Below, in pieces: positions 47,341-57,362 of a stretch of DNA of 64,000 nt. Position 1 is the stretch's first letter. Every line of letters begins with the position of its first letter. Source of the DNA: Glycine soja. Lineage: Eukaryota; Streptophyta; Magnoliopsida; Fabales; Fabaceae. A program made the position numbers and the translations under genes. The notes under the pieces are model-generated. The model saw only the letters and a list, made by a program, of their open reading frames with translations, was not told where the DNA came from and searched no databases. The DNA lies in contig NC_041004.1 in the NCBI RefSeq assembly GCF_004193775.1, forward strand, positions 29,412,411 to 29,476,410, given 5' to 3'.

Positions 47341-50300
47341 TTACCTATTCAAATCACTAAGGTCTAAAAGCCCTAATTCTCTTCTTATTGAGAAGAATAT
47401 TTCTTTTGGGAGAGGTTTTGTAAAGATATCAGCAAGCTGATTCTTTGTATCAACAAACTCTAATATACAGTCTCCCTTTAGGACATGATCTCTAAGAAAA
47501 TGATGCTTAATTTCTATATGTTTGGTTCTAGAGTGTTGAACAGGGTTTTTGGATAGATTTATGGCACTAGTATTATCACATCTAATAGGTATACGATCAA
47601 GAAGGATACCATAGTCAGATAATTGTTGCTTCATCCATAAAATCTGTGCACAACAACTGCCGGCAGAAATATATTCCGCTTCAGTAGTGGACAAAGCATC
47701 ACTGTTTTGTTTCTTACTATGCCATGAGACAAGAGCGGATCCAATGAATTGACAAGTTCCACTTGTGCTTTTTCTATCAGTTTTAGATCCGGCAAAGTCA
47801 GAATCAGAATATCCTATTAAGTTACATGTTGAGTTCTTAGGATACCATAATCCTAAATTTATTGTACCTAATAGATATCTCATGATTCTCTTAACTGCAC
47901 TCAAATGTGATTGTTTGGGGTTGGATTGAAACCTAGCACACATGCATACACTAAACATAATATCAGGCCTACTAGCAGATAAATAGAGAAGAGATCCGAT
48001 CATACCTCGATACTGTTTCATGTCTATAGATTGACCAGATTCATCTTTATCTAAGTAACAGCTAGTGCTCATCGATGTAGCCATGTGTTTTGCACTTTCC
48101 ATCCCAAATCTTTTTATTAATTCCTTGCAGTACTTGGCTTGATTGATGAATATACCTTCTTGAGTTTGCTTGATTTGTAATCCCAGGAAGTACTTTAGTT
48201 CTCCCATCATTGACATTTCAAATTCACTTTTCATATCAAGGGAAAACTCCTTGCACAATGAATCATTAGTGGATCCAAAAATTATATCATCAACATATAT
48301 TTGAACCAACAAAATATCATTATGTTTTCTCTTTATGAATAATGTGGTATCCACTTTACCTCTAGAGAATTCTTTTTCTAGAAGAAAATTACTTAAGCGT
48401 TCATACCAAGCCCTAGGGGCTTGTTTCAAACCATAAAGAGCCTTTTGCAATTTATAAACATGATTTGGTTTATCTGGGATTTCAAAGCCTGGGGGTTTTT
48501 CAACATATACTTCTTCTTGAATTAAACCATTTAGAAAAGCACTTTTAACATCCATTTGATAGAGTTTAAAATTCATTATGGATGCATATGCTAAGAGCAT
48601 TCTAATGGCTTCTAATCTTGCAACTGGAGCATATGTTTCTTCATAGTCTATTCCCTCTTCTTGATTATACCCTTTTGCTACTAACCTAGCCTTATTTCTA
48701 ATAATTATGCCATGTTCATCTAATTTATTTCTAAAAACCCATTTTGTTCCTATGACAGGATAATTTTCAGGTTTTTCTACTAGTTTCCACACATTATTTC
48801 TTTCAAATTGATTCAGTTCTTCTTGCATGGCAATGATCCAATTATAATCTATTATGGCTTCTTTTATATTTTTAGGTTCAATCATAGATACAAAAGCCAT
48901 ATTATTGCATAAATCTTTAAGAGAATGTCTAGTTGTTACCCCTTTTGAGATATCACCAATAATGTTGTCGAGGGGATGATCTCTTGAAGCTTTCCATTCT
49001 CTTGGAAGTTCATCATTGGATTTGACTTCTTCTGGAGGATCTTCATTGTTTCCTTTATCATTTCCTTTGGAATCTTGTTCATGAATATTCATATGTTCTA
49101 AAGAATCTGCAATATCATCTAGCATATTCTTTCTTGACAAGATAGCATTAGATTCATCAAAGGTAACATGAATGGATTCCTCGATATTCATAGTTCTTTT
49201 ATTATATATCGTATATGCTTTGCTTTGTAATGAATATCCAAGAAAAATACCTTCATCGGATTTTGCATCGAATTTTCCAAGATTATCTTTACCATTATTA
49301 AGCACAAAGCACTTGCAACCAAAAACATGTAGATGAGAAATATTAGGTTTTCTACCATTATATAACTCATATGGGGTTTTCTTTAAAATGGGTCTTATCA
49401 AGGCCCTATTCATGATGTAACATGCAGTATTGACAGCTTCAGCCCAAAAATACTTTGGAAGAGAAGTATCATTTAATAAAGTTCTTGCAATTTCTTCCAA
49501 TGACCTATTTTTTCTCTCAACAACTCCATTTTGTTGAGGGGTTCTAGGTGCAGAAAAATTGTGTTCAATACCATGTTCATCACAGAATAATTCAGAATCT
49601 TTATTTTCAAATTCACCCCCATGATCACTTCTAATGGATGCAATCTTGAGATTTTTCTTGTTTTGTATGACTTTAGCAAGTTTTCTAAATGCTTGGAATG
49701 AATCACTTTTATGTGTAATAAATAATGTCCAAGTATATCTAGAGAAATCATCAACTATAACTAGAGCATAGTAATTTCCTCCAAAACTCATGGTTCTAGA
49801 TGGACCAAATAAATCCATATGCAATAATTGTAAGGGTTGAGTGGTTGAAACAACATTTTTAGGTTTAAATGAGACTCTTGTTTGTTTGCCCTTTTGACAT
49901 GCATCACATAATTTATCTTTTTCAAATTTCAATTTAGGCAAACCAACTACTAAATCTTTTGAAATTAATTTATTTAAGTGATCCATGTTTATGTGAGCAA
50001 TTCTTTTATGCCATAACCATGGATCATCATCTTTGCTAAGAAAGCAATGATTGTTTTCTAGTTTTATGCTTAAGTCTATCATGTAAACATTATTGACTCT
50101 ATGTCCTACATGCTTTATATTAAAGTCATGCTTATGTTCTATAAGACATTTTTGAGAATCAAATGATACTAGATAGCCTATGTCGCATAATTGACTAACA
50201 CTAAGCAGGCTGTGCTTAAGGCCTTCAACAAGTAGAACATTTTCAATGGAGTTTGAAGAATTTGTACCTATTTTACCAACTCCAAGGATTCTACCTTTGT

Positions 50301-50421
50301 TGTTGTCACCATATGTTACATGCCCGCTTTTCTTTGGAGAGATATGTGTAAAATTTGATGCATCTCCAGTCATATGTTTTGAGCATCCGCTATCTATGTA
50401 CCACTTCTTCCTCAAAGACAC
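47341..50421 (-). CDS. Copia-2 pol: protease, integrase, RT, RNase H (intact frame)
   Basis: An uninterrupted 1026-codon frame. Protease active site is D10-S-G ([12 protein letters not shown]). Integrase zinc site is H138, H143, C172, C175, with catalytic core D203 (HMDLFG), D266 (IRSDHGGEF) and E302 (VVERKN). RT starts at about 555, with [11 protein letters not shown] (D624) and YVDD at 709-712. RNase H has D872 (YSDSDFAG), E915 (TEAEYISAG) and the CDNTSAINL motif. It copies the element RNA into DNA and integrates it. All catalytic residues inspected are present. The frame opens after a TAG at 50422-50424 and has no ATG at its beginning, so it would need readthrough, frameshifting or fusion to gag for expression. 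Confidence 0.93.
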   Translation of the reverse strand: MSLRKKWYIDSGCSKHMTGDASNFTHISPKKSGHVTYGDNNKGRILGVGKIGTNSSNSIENVLLVEGLKHSLLSVSQLCDIGYLVSFDSQKCLIEHKHDFNIKHVGHRVNNVYMIDLSIKLENNHCFLSKDDDPWLWHKRIAHINMDHLNKLISKDLVVGLPKLKFEKDKLCDACQKGKQTRVSFKPKNVVSTTQPLQLLHMDLFGPSRTMSFGGNYYALVIVDDFSRYTWTLFITHKSDSFQAFRKLAKVIQNKKNLKIASIRSDHGGEFENKDSELFCDEHGIEHNFSAPRTPQQNGVVERKNRSLEEIARTLLNDTSLPKYFWAEAVNTACYIMNRALIRPILKKTPYELYNGRKPNISHLHVFGCKCFVLNNGKDNLGKFDAKSDEGIFLGYSLQSKAYTIYNKRTMNIEESIHVTFDESNAILSRKNMLDDIADSLEHMNIHEQDSKGNDKGNNEDPPEEVKSNDELPREWKASRDHPLDNIIGDISKGVTTRHSLKDLCNNMAFVSMIEPKNIKEAIIDYNWIIAMQEELNQFERNNVWKLVEKPENYPVIGTKWVFRNKLDEHGIIIRNKARLVAKGYNQEEGIDYEETYAPVARLEAIRMLLAYASIMNFKLYQMDVKSAFLNGLIQEEVYVEKPPGFEIPDKPNHVYKLQKALYGLKQAPRAWYERLSNFLLEKEFSRGKVDTTLFIKRKHNDILLVQIYVDDIIFGSTNDSLCKEFSLDMKSEFEMSMMGELKYFLGLQIKQTQEGIFINQAKYCKELIKRFGMESAKHMATSMSTSCYLDKDESGQSIDMKQYRGMIGSLLYLSASRPDIMFSVCMCARFQSNPKQSHLSAVKRIMRYLLGTINLGLWYPKNSTCNLIGYSDSDFAGSKTDRKSTSGTCQFIGSALVSWHSKKQNSDALSTTEAEYISAGSCCAQILWMKQQLSDYGILLDRIPIRCDNTSAINLSKNPVQHSRTKHIEIKHHFLRDHVLKGDCILEFVDTKNQLADIFTKPLPKEIFFSIRRELGLLDLSDLNR

Positions 50422-50428
50422 CTACATA

Positions 50429-50992
50429 TCAAGTTTTTGACTTAGGTACCCAAACTTTATTGGGTCCTTGCATGTTAGTATAAACTGAGAATCCTTTTGG
50501 GACCCATATCATTTTAATGTTGCTGTAATTTTTCTTGAAGTAGCAAGTTGATAAGCCATGTCCTCTTCTTCCACAATAAAAACAAGTTATATAATTACAT
50601 TTTTGTGTGGAAGTAGAAAAGTTTTTATAAAACTTATGTTGTTTTTCAGATTTATACCCTAGTCCATTCTTATTGGAAACATATCTTTGTTTACTTAATA
50701 CGACATCTAAATTATTTTTACTATAAGAAAATTTAGCAAGTGAATTTTTCAATTCTTTAATTTCTTTTTCATATTTTTCACAACAACTACAAGGATCTGA
50801 TAGTTTCTTGTCAGAAATAGTGGAGATATTAACTTTTTCATTTGTTTTAGAAATTGAGACTTCATTTCTAAGATGATCTAATTCTTTGTTTAATTTTGAG
50901 ATTTCATTTTCTAAATTTGAAATTGTTTTCTTTGAAGATGAAACTAATTTTGCAAGTTTAATTGACTCTTTATGCAGATCAACAAATGCTTC
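50429..50992 (-). pseudogene. Copia-2 gag C-terminal part, separated by stops
   Basis: Continues gag after the TAA at 50993-50995. A Lys/Glu-rich coiled segment leads to a second CCHC-like knuckle (CFYCGRRGHGLSTCYF) at about 50592-50540 and the motif KVWVPKSK, ending at a TGA at 50429. The pol frame is offset by one base from this one. Confidence 0.75.
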
Positions 50993-52156
50993 TTACAATT
51001 CATCAAAAGAAATAGATAAGTTATTTGAAGATGTTACCTCTTCATCACTTTCGTAACTTTTAGCCATAAGGCAGAGATTTATGTCTTCATTTTCTGAATC
51101 TTCAGAAGATTCCATATCATTTTCATCCCATGTGATGTATGCTTTCTTCAGTTTCTTTTCACTAAGATTTTTCTTTTCAGATTTCTCCATCTTTTTCTTG
51201 AAGATGGGACAATCAGCCCTCAGATGTCCAGGTTGATTACATTCAAAGCATTTTAAAGTAGAGGATGAAGTTTCTGTCCTTCTCTTTGATTTAAAATTGG
51301 GTCGCCTCTGATTTCCTCTTACTTTAAGAAACTTATTGAATCTTTTTACAAAAAGACTTAGATCATCATCATCATCTGGATCATTTTCCTGATCACTTTC
51401 TTCTTGAATTGAGGATGATGCTTTAAGATCAATTCCTTTCTTTTTCTTGTCATTTTCTTCATGTTGGTGTAATCTCAATAATTCCATCTCGTGTTCCTGC
51501 AACTTTCCAAATAAAGTGGCAAGGGACATGTTAGACAAATCTCTTGATTCAGTAATGGCCGTTACTTTGGGTTGCCATTCTCTACTTAAACATCTTAACA
51601 CCTTGTTTATGAGATCCTCATTTTGAAATTCTTTACCTAAGGCTGCTAGATGATTTACTATATGTGTAAATCTCTTTTGCATGCTTTGAATATTTTCATT
51701 TGCATTCATTCTAAATAATTCATACTCATGAGTTAGTGCATTTATCCTAGATCTTTTAACATCTGTAGTTCCTTCATGTGTTAATCGAAGAGTGTCACAC
51801 ATTTCCTTAGCACTCTTACAATTTGAAACCCTGAAATATTCATCCATTCCCAGGGCAGATGTTATTATGTTTTTGGCTTTTAAATTGTATTGTACTCGTT
51901 TTCTATCCTCTTCAGACCATCTATCTCTAGGTTTTTCTATAGTTATACTTTCACTTGATGAACTGCCATCTATTGTAATTCTTTCTACTGTGGTGGGTAT
52001 ATAAGGCCCTATTTCTATGGCTTCCCAAATATTTAGGTCTATTGCCTCAATAAAAATTTGCATTCGGGTTTTCCAGTAATGGTAACCCTCTCCATTAAAG
52101 ATTGGAGGTCTATTGATAGAATTCCCTTCTGGAAATAAGGAGTTTGCTGAGGCCAT
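50993..52156 (-). pseudogene. Copia-2 gag, truncated by a premature stop
   Basis: A 387-codon frame from the ATG at 52156 (MASANSLFPEGNSINRPP), chosen because it lies just inside the primer site and matches the copia-3 start. It has a UBN2-type capsid region (residues about 90-240) and a CCHC knuckle CFECNQPGHLRADC at about residues 310-323, then an acidic tail. It ends at TAA (50993-50995). The next codons continue gag in the same frame, so CAA to TAA is a plausible nonsense change. Gag packages the element RNA in particles. Confidence 0.88.
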
Positions 52157-52194
52157 CTTTTTCTTGAAGCTTCTAAACTTTATACAAGAATGAA

Positions 52195-52206
52195 GCTCTG
52201 ATACCA
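52195..52206 (-). other. Copia-2 primer-binding site
   Basis: The minus strand reads TGGTATCAGAGC, the exact plant copia initiator-Met tRNA site, two bases from the 5' LTR. Confidence 0.93.
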
Positions 52207-52208
52207 CT

Positions 52209-53306
52209 TGTTAGACAAGTGGCCTCAGATATCTTAAGAAGGGGGGGGGGGTTGAATTAAGATATTCCAAACTACTTCCCCAATTAAAAATCTATTTCAC
52301 TTTCTTTTCAAGTTATAAATTCCCTTAACAATGAACTTCTTAAATATTAATTCAAATAAAACAATTTGAATATGAATATAAAGCAATAATAAACAAAGGA
52401 GATTAAGGGAAGAGAAAGTGCAAACTCAGATTTATACTGGTTCGGCCACACCCTTGTGCCTACGTCCAGTCCCCAAGCAACCCGCTTGAGAGTTCCACTA
52501 TCTTGTAAATTCCTTTTACAAGTTCTAAACACACAAGGACAATCCTTTCTTTGTTTTTAGAATTCCTTTACAACAAGAGACCCACGGTCTCTTAATCCCT
52601 TAGAGAATGAGGAGAAGAAGAAGAATGAATCTCTCTAGAAAGAGATAGATTTTACAGATTGAGCACTCAAATAATTCCTTAATGAATTGCAATTGAATTG
52701 GCCAAGGAATTTTTAAGAGGATATAATGATTTTTGCTCTTTGAGAGGATAAACACTTGTTGTTCTGAAAAACTTTATGCAAAATCGTGTCTCAAGTCACA
52801 TATATATATGATAGCCATTCAATAACCACACAAAAAGATGTGACTGTTGAGAATGTTTTCTGAAAAACTCCTCTGGTAATCGATTACAATAAGTGTGTAA
52901 TTGATTACACTCTTTAAAATTTGAATTAAAACGTTCAGAAACTGTTGGTAATCGATTACCATATATGTGTAATCGATTACACAGTGCAAATTTTGAATTC
53001 AAATTTTAATAGCTGTTGTAAATCAGTTTTGGCCACTGGTAATCGATTACATCCTCTGGTAATCGATTACCAGAGAGTAAATTTGTTGATAAAGACTTTT
53101 TTAACTTAAAATTCTTGGCCAAACCTTTTGCTACTCCAATTGGAATTCCCTTCCTATTTAATATCCTTTGTAAGACTCTATAGACTGTCTTGATCATCCA
53201 TCTTGAATATCTCTAATTGCTTTGTCTTGAGTAAATCTTTGAGAAGCATATGATTCATGTAATCCTTTGGCATCATCAAAACATTTAGCTTGATCCTTTG
53301 TCTACA
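52209..53306 (-). repeat. Copia-2 5' LTR (complete)
   Basis: 1098 bp, TGTTAGACAAG...GTCTACA on the plus strand. It holds five exact GTAATCGATTAC copies (52876, 52948, 52969, 53039, 53059) and one near-copy at 52897, upstream (minus strand) of an AT-rich TATATATA at about 52800. Confidence 0.93.
52876..53070. promoter_or_regulatory. Cluster of five GTAATCGATTAC palindromes in copia-2 5' LTR
   Basis: Exact copies at 52876, 52948, 52969, 53039 and 53059. The matching region of the left LTR has five as well; the copies at 45104 and 52897 show one base change between LTRs. Confidence 0.6.
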
Positions 53307-54034
53307 GAGAGAAGTTCTTATTAAGTCTGTGGCGCAAGCTATCCTAATTAATTGTGTGAGTATTTTTCAAATACCTCCATCAATTGGGGAAGAGCTTCAA
53401 AAATTGATGAATTATTATTGGTGAGGTTCAAGTAGGAGAGGATCCAAAGAATTAACTGGATGGCTTGTGATAAATTATGGGGGATTGATTTAAAATCTAT
53501 TTACTTTCAATTTGGCCATGTTAGGAAAGCAAGCATGGAAGATCATGTATATGCCAAAAGTTTTTCCTTCCAGAGTCTTCAGAGCTAAATATTTCTTTCC
53601 AAAGGGTAATTTTATGGGAGCTACTTTAGGACACAAGCCATCTTTTACATGGTGAAGCATTTTCTCTTCTAGAATGGTCATTAAAGAAGGATATAGATGG
53701 AAGTTGGACAATGGTGCACATATTGGGCTTTAGAATGACCCATGGTTGAGACTGGATAATAGTCTTGTTCTTGAGACTCCTATCATTGACGGTCTTGAGA
53801 ATTTAAGTGACAAATATTATTGATGTCCCAAATTAAGGTTGGAATATTGGAATATTTACTCAACTCGTTAACCCACGAAATGTGAATGCCATTTTGAGAA
53901 CTCCAATCCATGATCTTATAGGTCATGACACTGTTGTATGACATTTTTGTAGCAATGGAGAATGCATAAGAATGCTTATAAACTTATCATGAACTTGCTA
54001 GGGAAGCACTATCTTTACCTAGTTTCTATACTTG
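53307..54034 (+). pseudogene. LINE fragment, right part
   Basis: Picks up the LINE exactly where copia-2 interrupted it (VLIKSVAQAI after the GAGAG site). Later pieces in shifting frames read GGLDFKS, a KPSFTW-type motif, VNPRNVNAILRTP and HFCSNGE, as in the C-terminal region of plant L1 ORF2. Truncated at 54034 where gypsy A begins. Confidence 0.78.
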
Positions 54035-54252
54035 TGTCGCAACCTACCTCATGACGGGACGACGAAGGAAAATAAAAGAGGCATATTCTAAAAAAGAAAA
54101 CAAGTGGGAGTCTCCACCAACATTTATTTAAGGAAAACGTTAGAAAATACCATAAAGAGGTATGCGAATTTTGAAAATAAGGATTCGGGAGTTGTTTACG
54201 CATAGGTAAGGTATTAGCACCCCAAGCGCTTGTCCCAAGGGATGGCAGCCAG

Positions 54253-54700
54253 TCACAAAGTGACTTCGTAATGTCCTCTTGTCATTGTCAGAGGCCTCGG
54301 GTGGGTATTCCTTGTCCTTGATGTGTTATTTGATATCAAAATACCAAGGCTTACCATCCCCCCTTCTTCTATCAAACAACAATGTGCAGGCTTAATGTGG
54401 CATCTAATGTCTATGCACGAAAAATCTCCGTGAGGACCTATTTTGAACATGGACAACAAAGTGGCAAAAACATTAGCCACTTGGTTTTCCTCTCTAGGAA
54501 TGTGGTGAAATGATATATCATCAAAGAGTCCCATCAATTCCTTGATGTAAGCCTGATAAGGTATCAACTAATGGTCCCTGGTCTCCCATTCACCTTTCAG
54601 CTGATGGATTACCAACGCCGAGTCTTCGTACACTTTGAGCAACTTGACCCTAAAGTCAATTGCTGCTCAGATCCCCAGGGCGCATGCTTCATACTCCAAA
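54253..54700 (-). pseudogene. Gypsy A RNase H fragment
   Basis: Minus-strand reading: EYEACALGI, YEDSALVIHQLKGEWETRDH, stop, then IPYQAYIKELMGLFDDISFHHIPREENQ up to ATLLSMF, the Ogre/Tat RNase H end. Its N-terminal half and RT are missing; the join near 54690 falls in the linker sequence FGLEY, suggesting a deletion at short shared sequence. Confidence 0.75.
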
Positions 54701-55056
54701 CCAAACCTCCTATGGTTTTTGGAAATCTTCAACAGGCTTACCGCGCCACCACCATTCCGGCCCAAACCCATTCCAGGCTCATACCCATCCTTTAGCATAA
54801 CTCAAGCTACCATCAAAGAGGTATCAGACAAACGTGGTTCTATCGGAGGAGACTCCACATAAGCACTATTCACAATTTCCAATGCTTGAAACGAAATTTC
54901 TAATGACTCCTCCGCTGCTTCAACATAAGGCGTAGAATACAGACAACTTACTAGTATGTCCTCCTCGCTTGATACTATAACAAGCTGACCCCCCACCATA
55001 AATTTCTATTTCTGATGCAAAGATGATTGGACCACTCCAGTAGAATGGATCCAGGG

Positions 55057-55251
55057 TCAACCTAGCAAACAAAAGTAAGTGGGAGTTATGTCCATGACTT
55101 GGAAGGTGATTTGAAATGTGCATGGGCCAATCTGGATCGAGAGATCAATTTCCCCTCTCACATCATGGCGACTGCCATTGAAGGCTTTGGCCACAATAGA
55201 GTTTGGCCTCATGTACGAGGCGTTGAACGACAACTTGTCTAATGTCATTTT
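55057..55251 (-). pseudogene. Gypsy A protease, C-terminal part
   Basis: The minus-strand frame reads TLDKLSFNASYMRPNSIVAKA...TFQVMDITPTYFCLLG, the retropepsin C-terminal half. It joins in sense to 56331-56480 when the solo LTR is ignored. Confidence 0.78.
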
Positions 55252-56330
55252 TGTTAAACAAGTGGCCTCAATAACTTAAGAGGGGGGTGAATTAAGTTTT
55301 AAAAAATTTCCCTAACAAATTTTAATTTTCTCTTTAAAAGAAATTTGTAGACTTAATATGCAGAAAAGAAGTAATGAGCAATTAACTTAATGCTTCTTTA
55401 TATATGCAAAGTAAAATTAAACTACAATAAAGTAAAAGAGTTTAGGGAAGAGAGAATTGCATACTCAGTTTAATACTGGTTCGGCCACGCCTTGTGCCTA
55501 TGTTCAGTCCTCAAGTAATCCACTTGAGATTTCCACTAACTTGTAAATCCCTTTACAACTTCTGAACCACCCAGGGATACCCTTCCCTTGTGTTCAGAAA
55601 ACTTACAAATCAAGAGACCCACTGCCTCTTGATTAACAATAGTTTGCTTTGAAGTACAGAAGAATGTTTTTCTCTCTTTTAGAGAAGAATGATACAACTT
55701 GAAGAACTTATAAGAATCCTTAATGATTTTGCAAGTGTTTGACCAAAGGTTTTCTTGTGAGAGGATAGGACAATGAATGTTCTAAAAAACTCTAAAGAAT
55801 TTCGAATACAAGTCACATATTTATAGGCCTTTGGTGACCTTTCAAAAAACTTGTGAAGATTTATGACTTTTCAGAGTTATTTTCAAAATTTCCTCACTGG
55901 TAATCAATTACATATATGTGGTAATCAATTACACAGTTCATTTTGAAGAGTTATGCCTTTTTAGTTTAAATTTCAAAATTTTCCGTTACTAGTAATCGAT
56001 TACACCTTTTAAAATTCAAATTCAAAATTTCTGAAAGTTTTTTTAAAATAGTTTTTACTTCTGGTAATCGATTACAACCTTTGGTAATCGATTACCAGAG
56101 AGAAATACATATTTTTCAAAATATAATATTTACTTAAAAACTTTATAAGATATTTGAAAGCTTAAGTCTTTTAAGGCCAAACCTTTGCAACCTTTTTAAG
56201 AAATTCTTTTAACATATAAAGGTCTATTGTAAATCATTTCTCTTGATTTCTTGATCTTGACTTGAATCAATGTTGAATAGCTTTAATCTTTTGGCATCAT
56301 CAAAATCTTCATACAACATATGCACTTACA
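55252..56330 (-). mobile_element. Solo LTR 3 (copia-3 family) inside gypsy A protease
   Basis: 1079 bp from TGTTAAACAAG to CACTTACA. Five-base flanks ATTTT (55247-55251) and GTTTT (56331-56335) are near-identical duplications, and gypsy A protease continues on both sides, so this is an insertion remnant rather than the left LTR of copia-3. It is ~95% similar by eye to the right LTR of copia-3. A minus-strand TATAAATA box lies at 55818-55825, with three exact GTAATCGATTAC copies upstream (55992, 56064, 56084). Confidence 0.8.
55992..56095. promoter_or_regulatory. Three GTAATCGATTAC palindromes in solo LTR 3
   Basis: Exact copies at 55992, 56064 and 56084; two near-copies GTAATCAATTAC at about 55900 and 55921. 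The minus-strand TATAAATA follows at 55818-55825. Confidence 0.6.
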
Positions 56331-56950
56331 GTTTTAGGCATGACATTAAGAGAAAAACCATTGTCCAAAAGCAGCCACCATATGATCCGCACATTTGACC
56401 GACACATGCAGAGCCTTACTATGCCCTCGCCTTTCAATTGGCAACTTGTCCTCAGTGAAAGTCAAATAATTACTTGCAGTGATAATGTTGATTATCCCCC
56501 AAACTTCTCTACTGAGATGTCATGCACCACGTGGGCCTCATTTAAAATTTTAATCAGCAACTTCCGATGAGGCTCAGAATGCATGAGCAGTCCCAACAAA
56601 GAGATCATGGCCGACATTTTGTTCAACTGTTCGATTACCTTGAATTCACTCTACTGAATGATTCTCTGAAATTTCGTTGCTTCCTCGACAGATATCTCTT
56701 TCTTGCCAAAACTGTCCTTTTCCTCTGTGGGCTTTTTGACAGGGGCCTTGTTATTTGTTATAGGGCCTACTTTCTCCCTTTCGATCACATCCTCCCTTGC
56801 CTTTCCTTTGTCATTCAACTTTGCCGGTAGTTCGGGAAGAGCAAAAATACGCCCACTACACATCATGCCACTCATACCGGAAATATTCGTGACCTTAGCT
56901 GTCCGCATGCTAGCCTCAATACGCATGACGGACCCTAAAATCATCAACTA
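56331..56950 (-). pseudogene. Gypsy A gag/protease junction with protease N-terminal part
   Basis: Minus strand: TAKVTNISGMSGMMCSGRIF, then a Lys/Glu-rich linker, KKEISVEEATKF, and after a stop the Ogre protease N-terminus including the catalytic DNG region near 56350, which is shifted out of frame. The LTR insertion lies directly after it. Confidence 0.72.
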
Positions 56951-57362
56951 CAATCAATAATAACAATCATCAACAACAATCAATCAACAATCAATTAACA
57001 ATTTGTAATCGATTATAGGGAATGGTAATCGATTACTAGACCTTAAAATAATAGATTTTGCATGAAAACTAACTATTTTTTTACTCACAAAACTTACACA
57101 TTCAGTATAACAATCATCAACAACAATCAATAATAAAAAATATGCAATCAAAACACGCATCAAAACTCTCAAACACATTCATCAAAGACAATCAAAATTT
57201 GCATGAACAATCATCATAACTATCAAAACATAATCATCAAAATTCAAGCAAAAACAATCATTAAACTTCAATAAAAAATAATCATGAAAGAAAACTCAAT
57301 CATGAAGGACAATCAAAAGTTTAATAATCATAAGAAAAGAAAATAGTAAACAAACAAATTAA

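Larger units (their letters stand above)
44411..53306 (-). mobile_element. Copia-2: young Ty1/copia (sirevirus-like) element
   Basis: An 8.9 kb element with a perfect 5 bp target duplication GAGAG (44406-44410 and 53307-53311), inserted in a LINE. Order on the minus strand: 5' LTR 52209-53306, primer site, gag, protease-integrase-RT-RNase H in one 1026-codon frame, env-like ORF, 3' LTR remnant 44411-45258. The LTRs show about six substitutions and three short indels over ~845 aligned bases by eye, so the insertion is recent. The outer (U3) part of the 3' LTR is replaced by an inverted repeat. A premature stop in gag suggests this copy is not autonomous. Confidence 0.95.
54035..56950 (-). mobile_element. 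Gypsy A: Ogre-like Ty3/gypsy fragment, heavily deleted
   Basis: From the left: the end of an LTR (54035-54250, TGTCGCAACCTAC and GGTATTAGCACCCC, shared with 62221-62420); RNase H C-terminal part (54253-54700); protease-RT linker (54700-55050); protease (55057-55251 and 56331-56480); and the gag/protease junction to about 56950. RT and integrase are missing. A solo LTR splits the protease. Confidence 0.75.
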
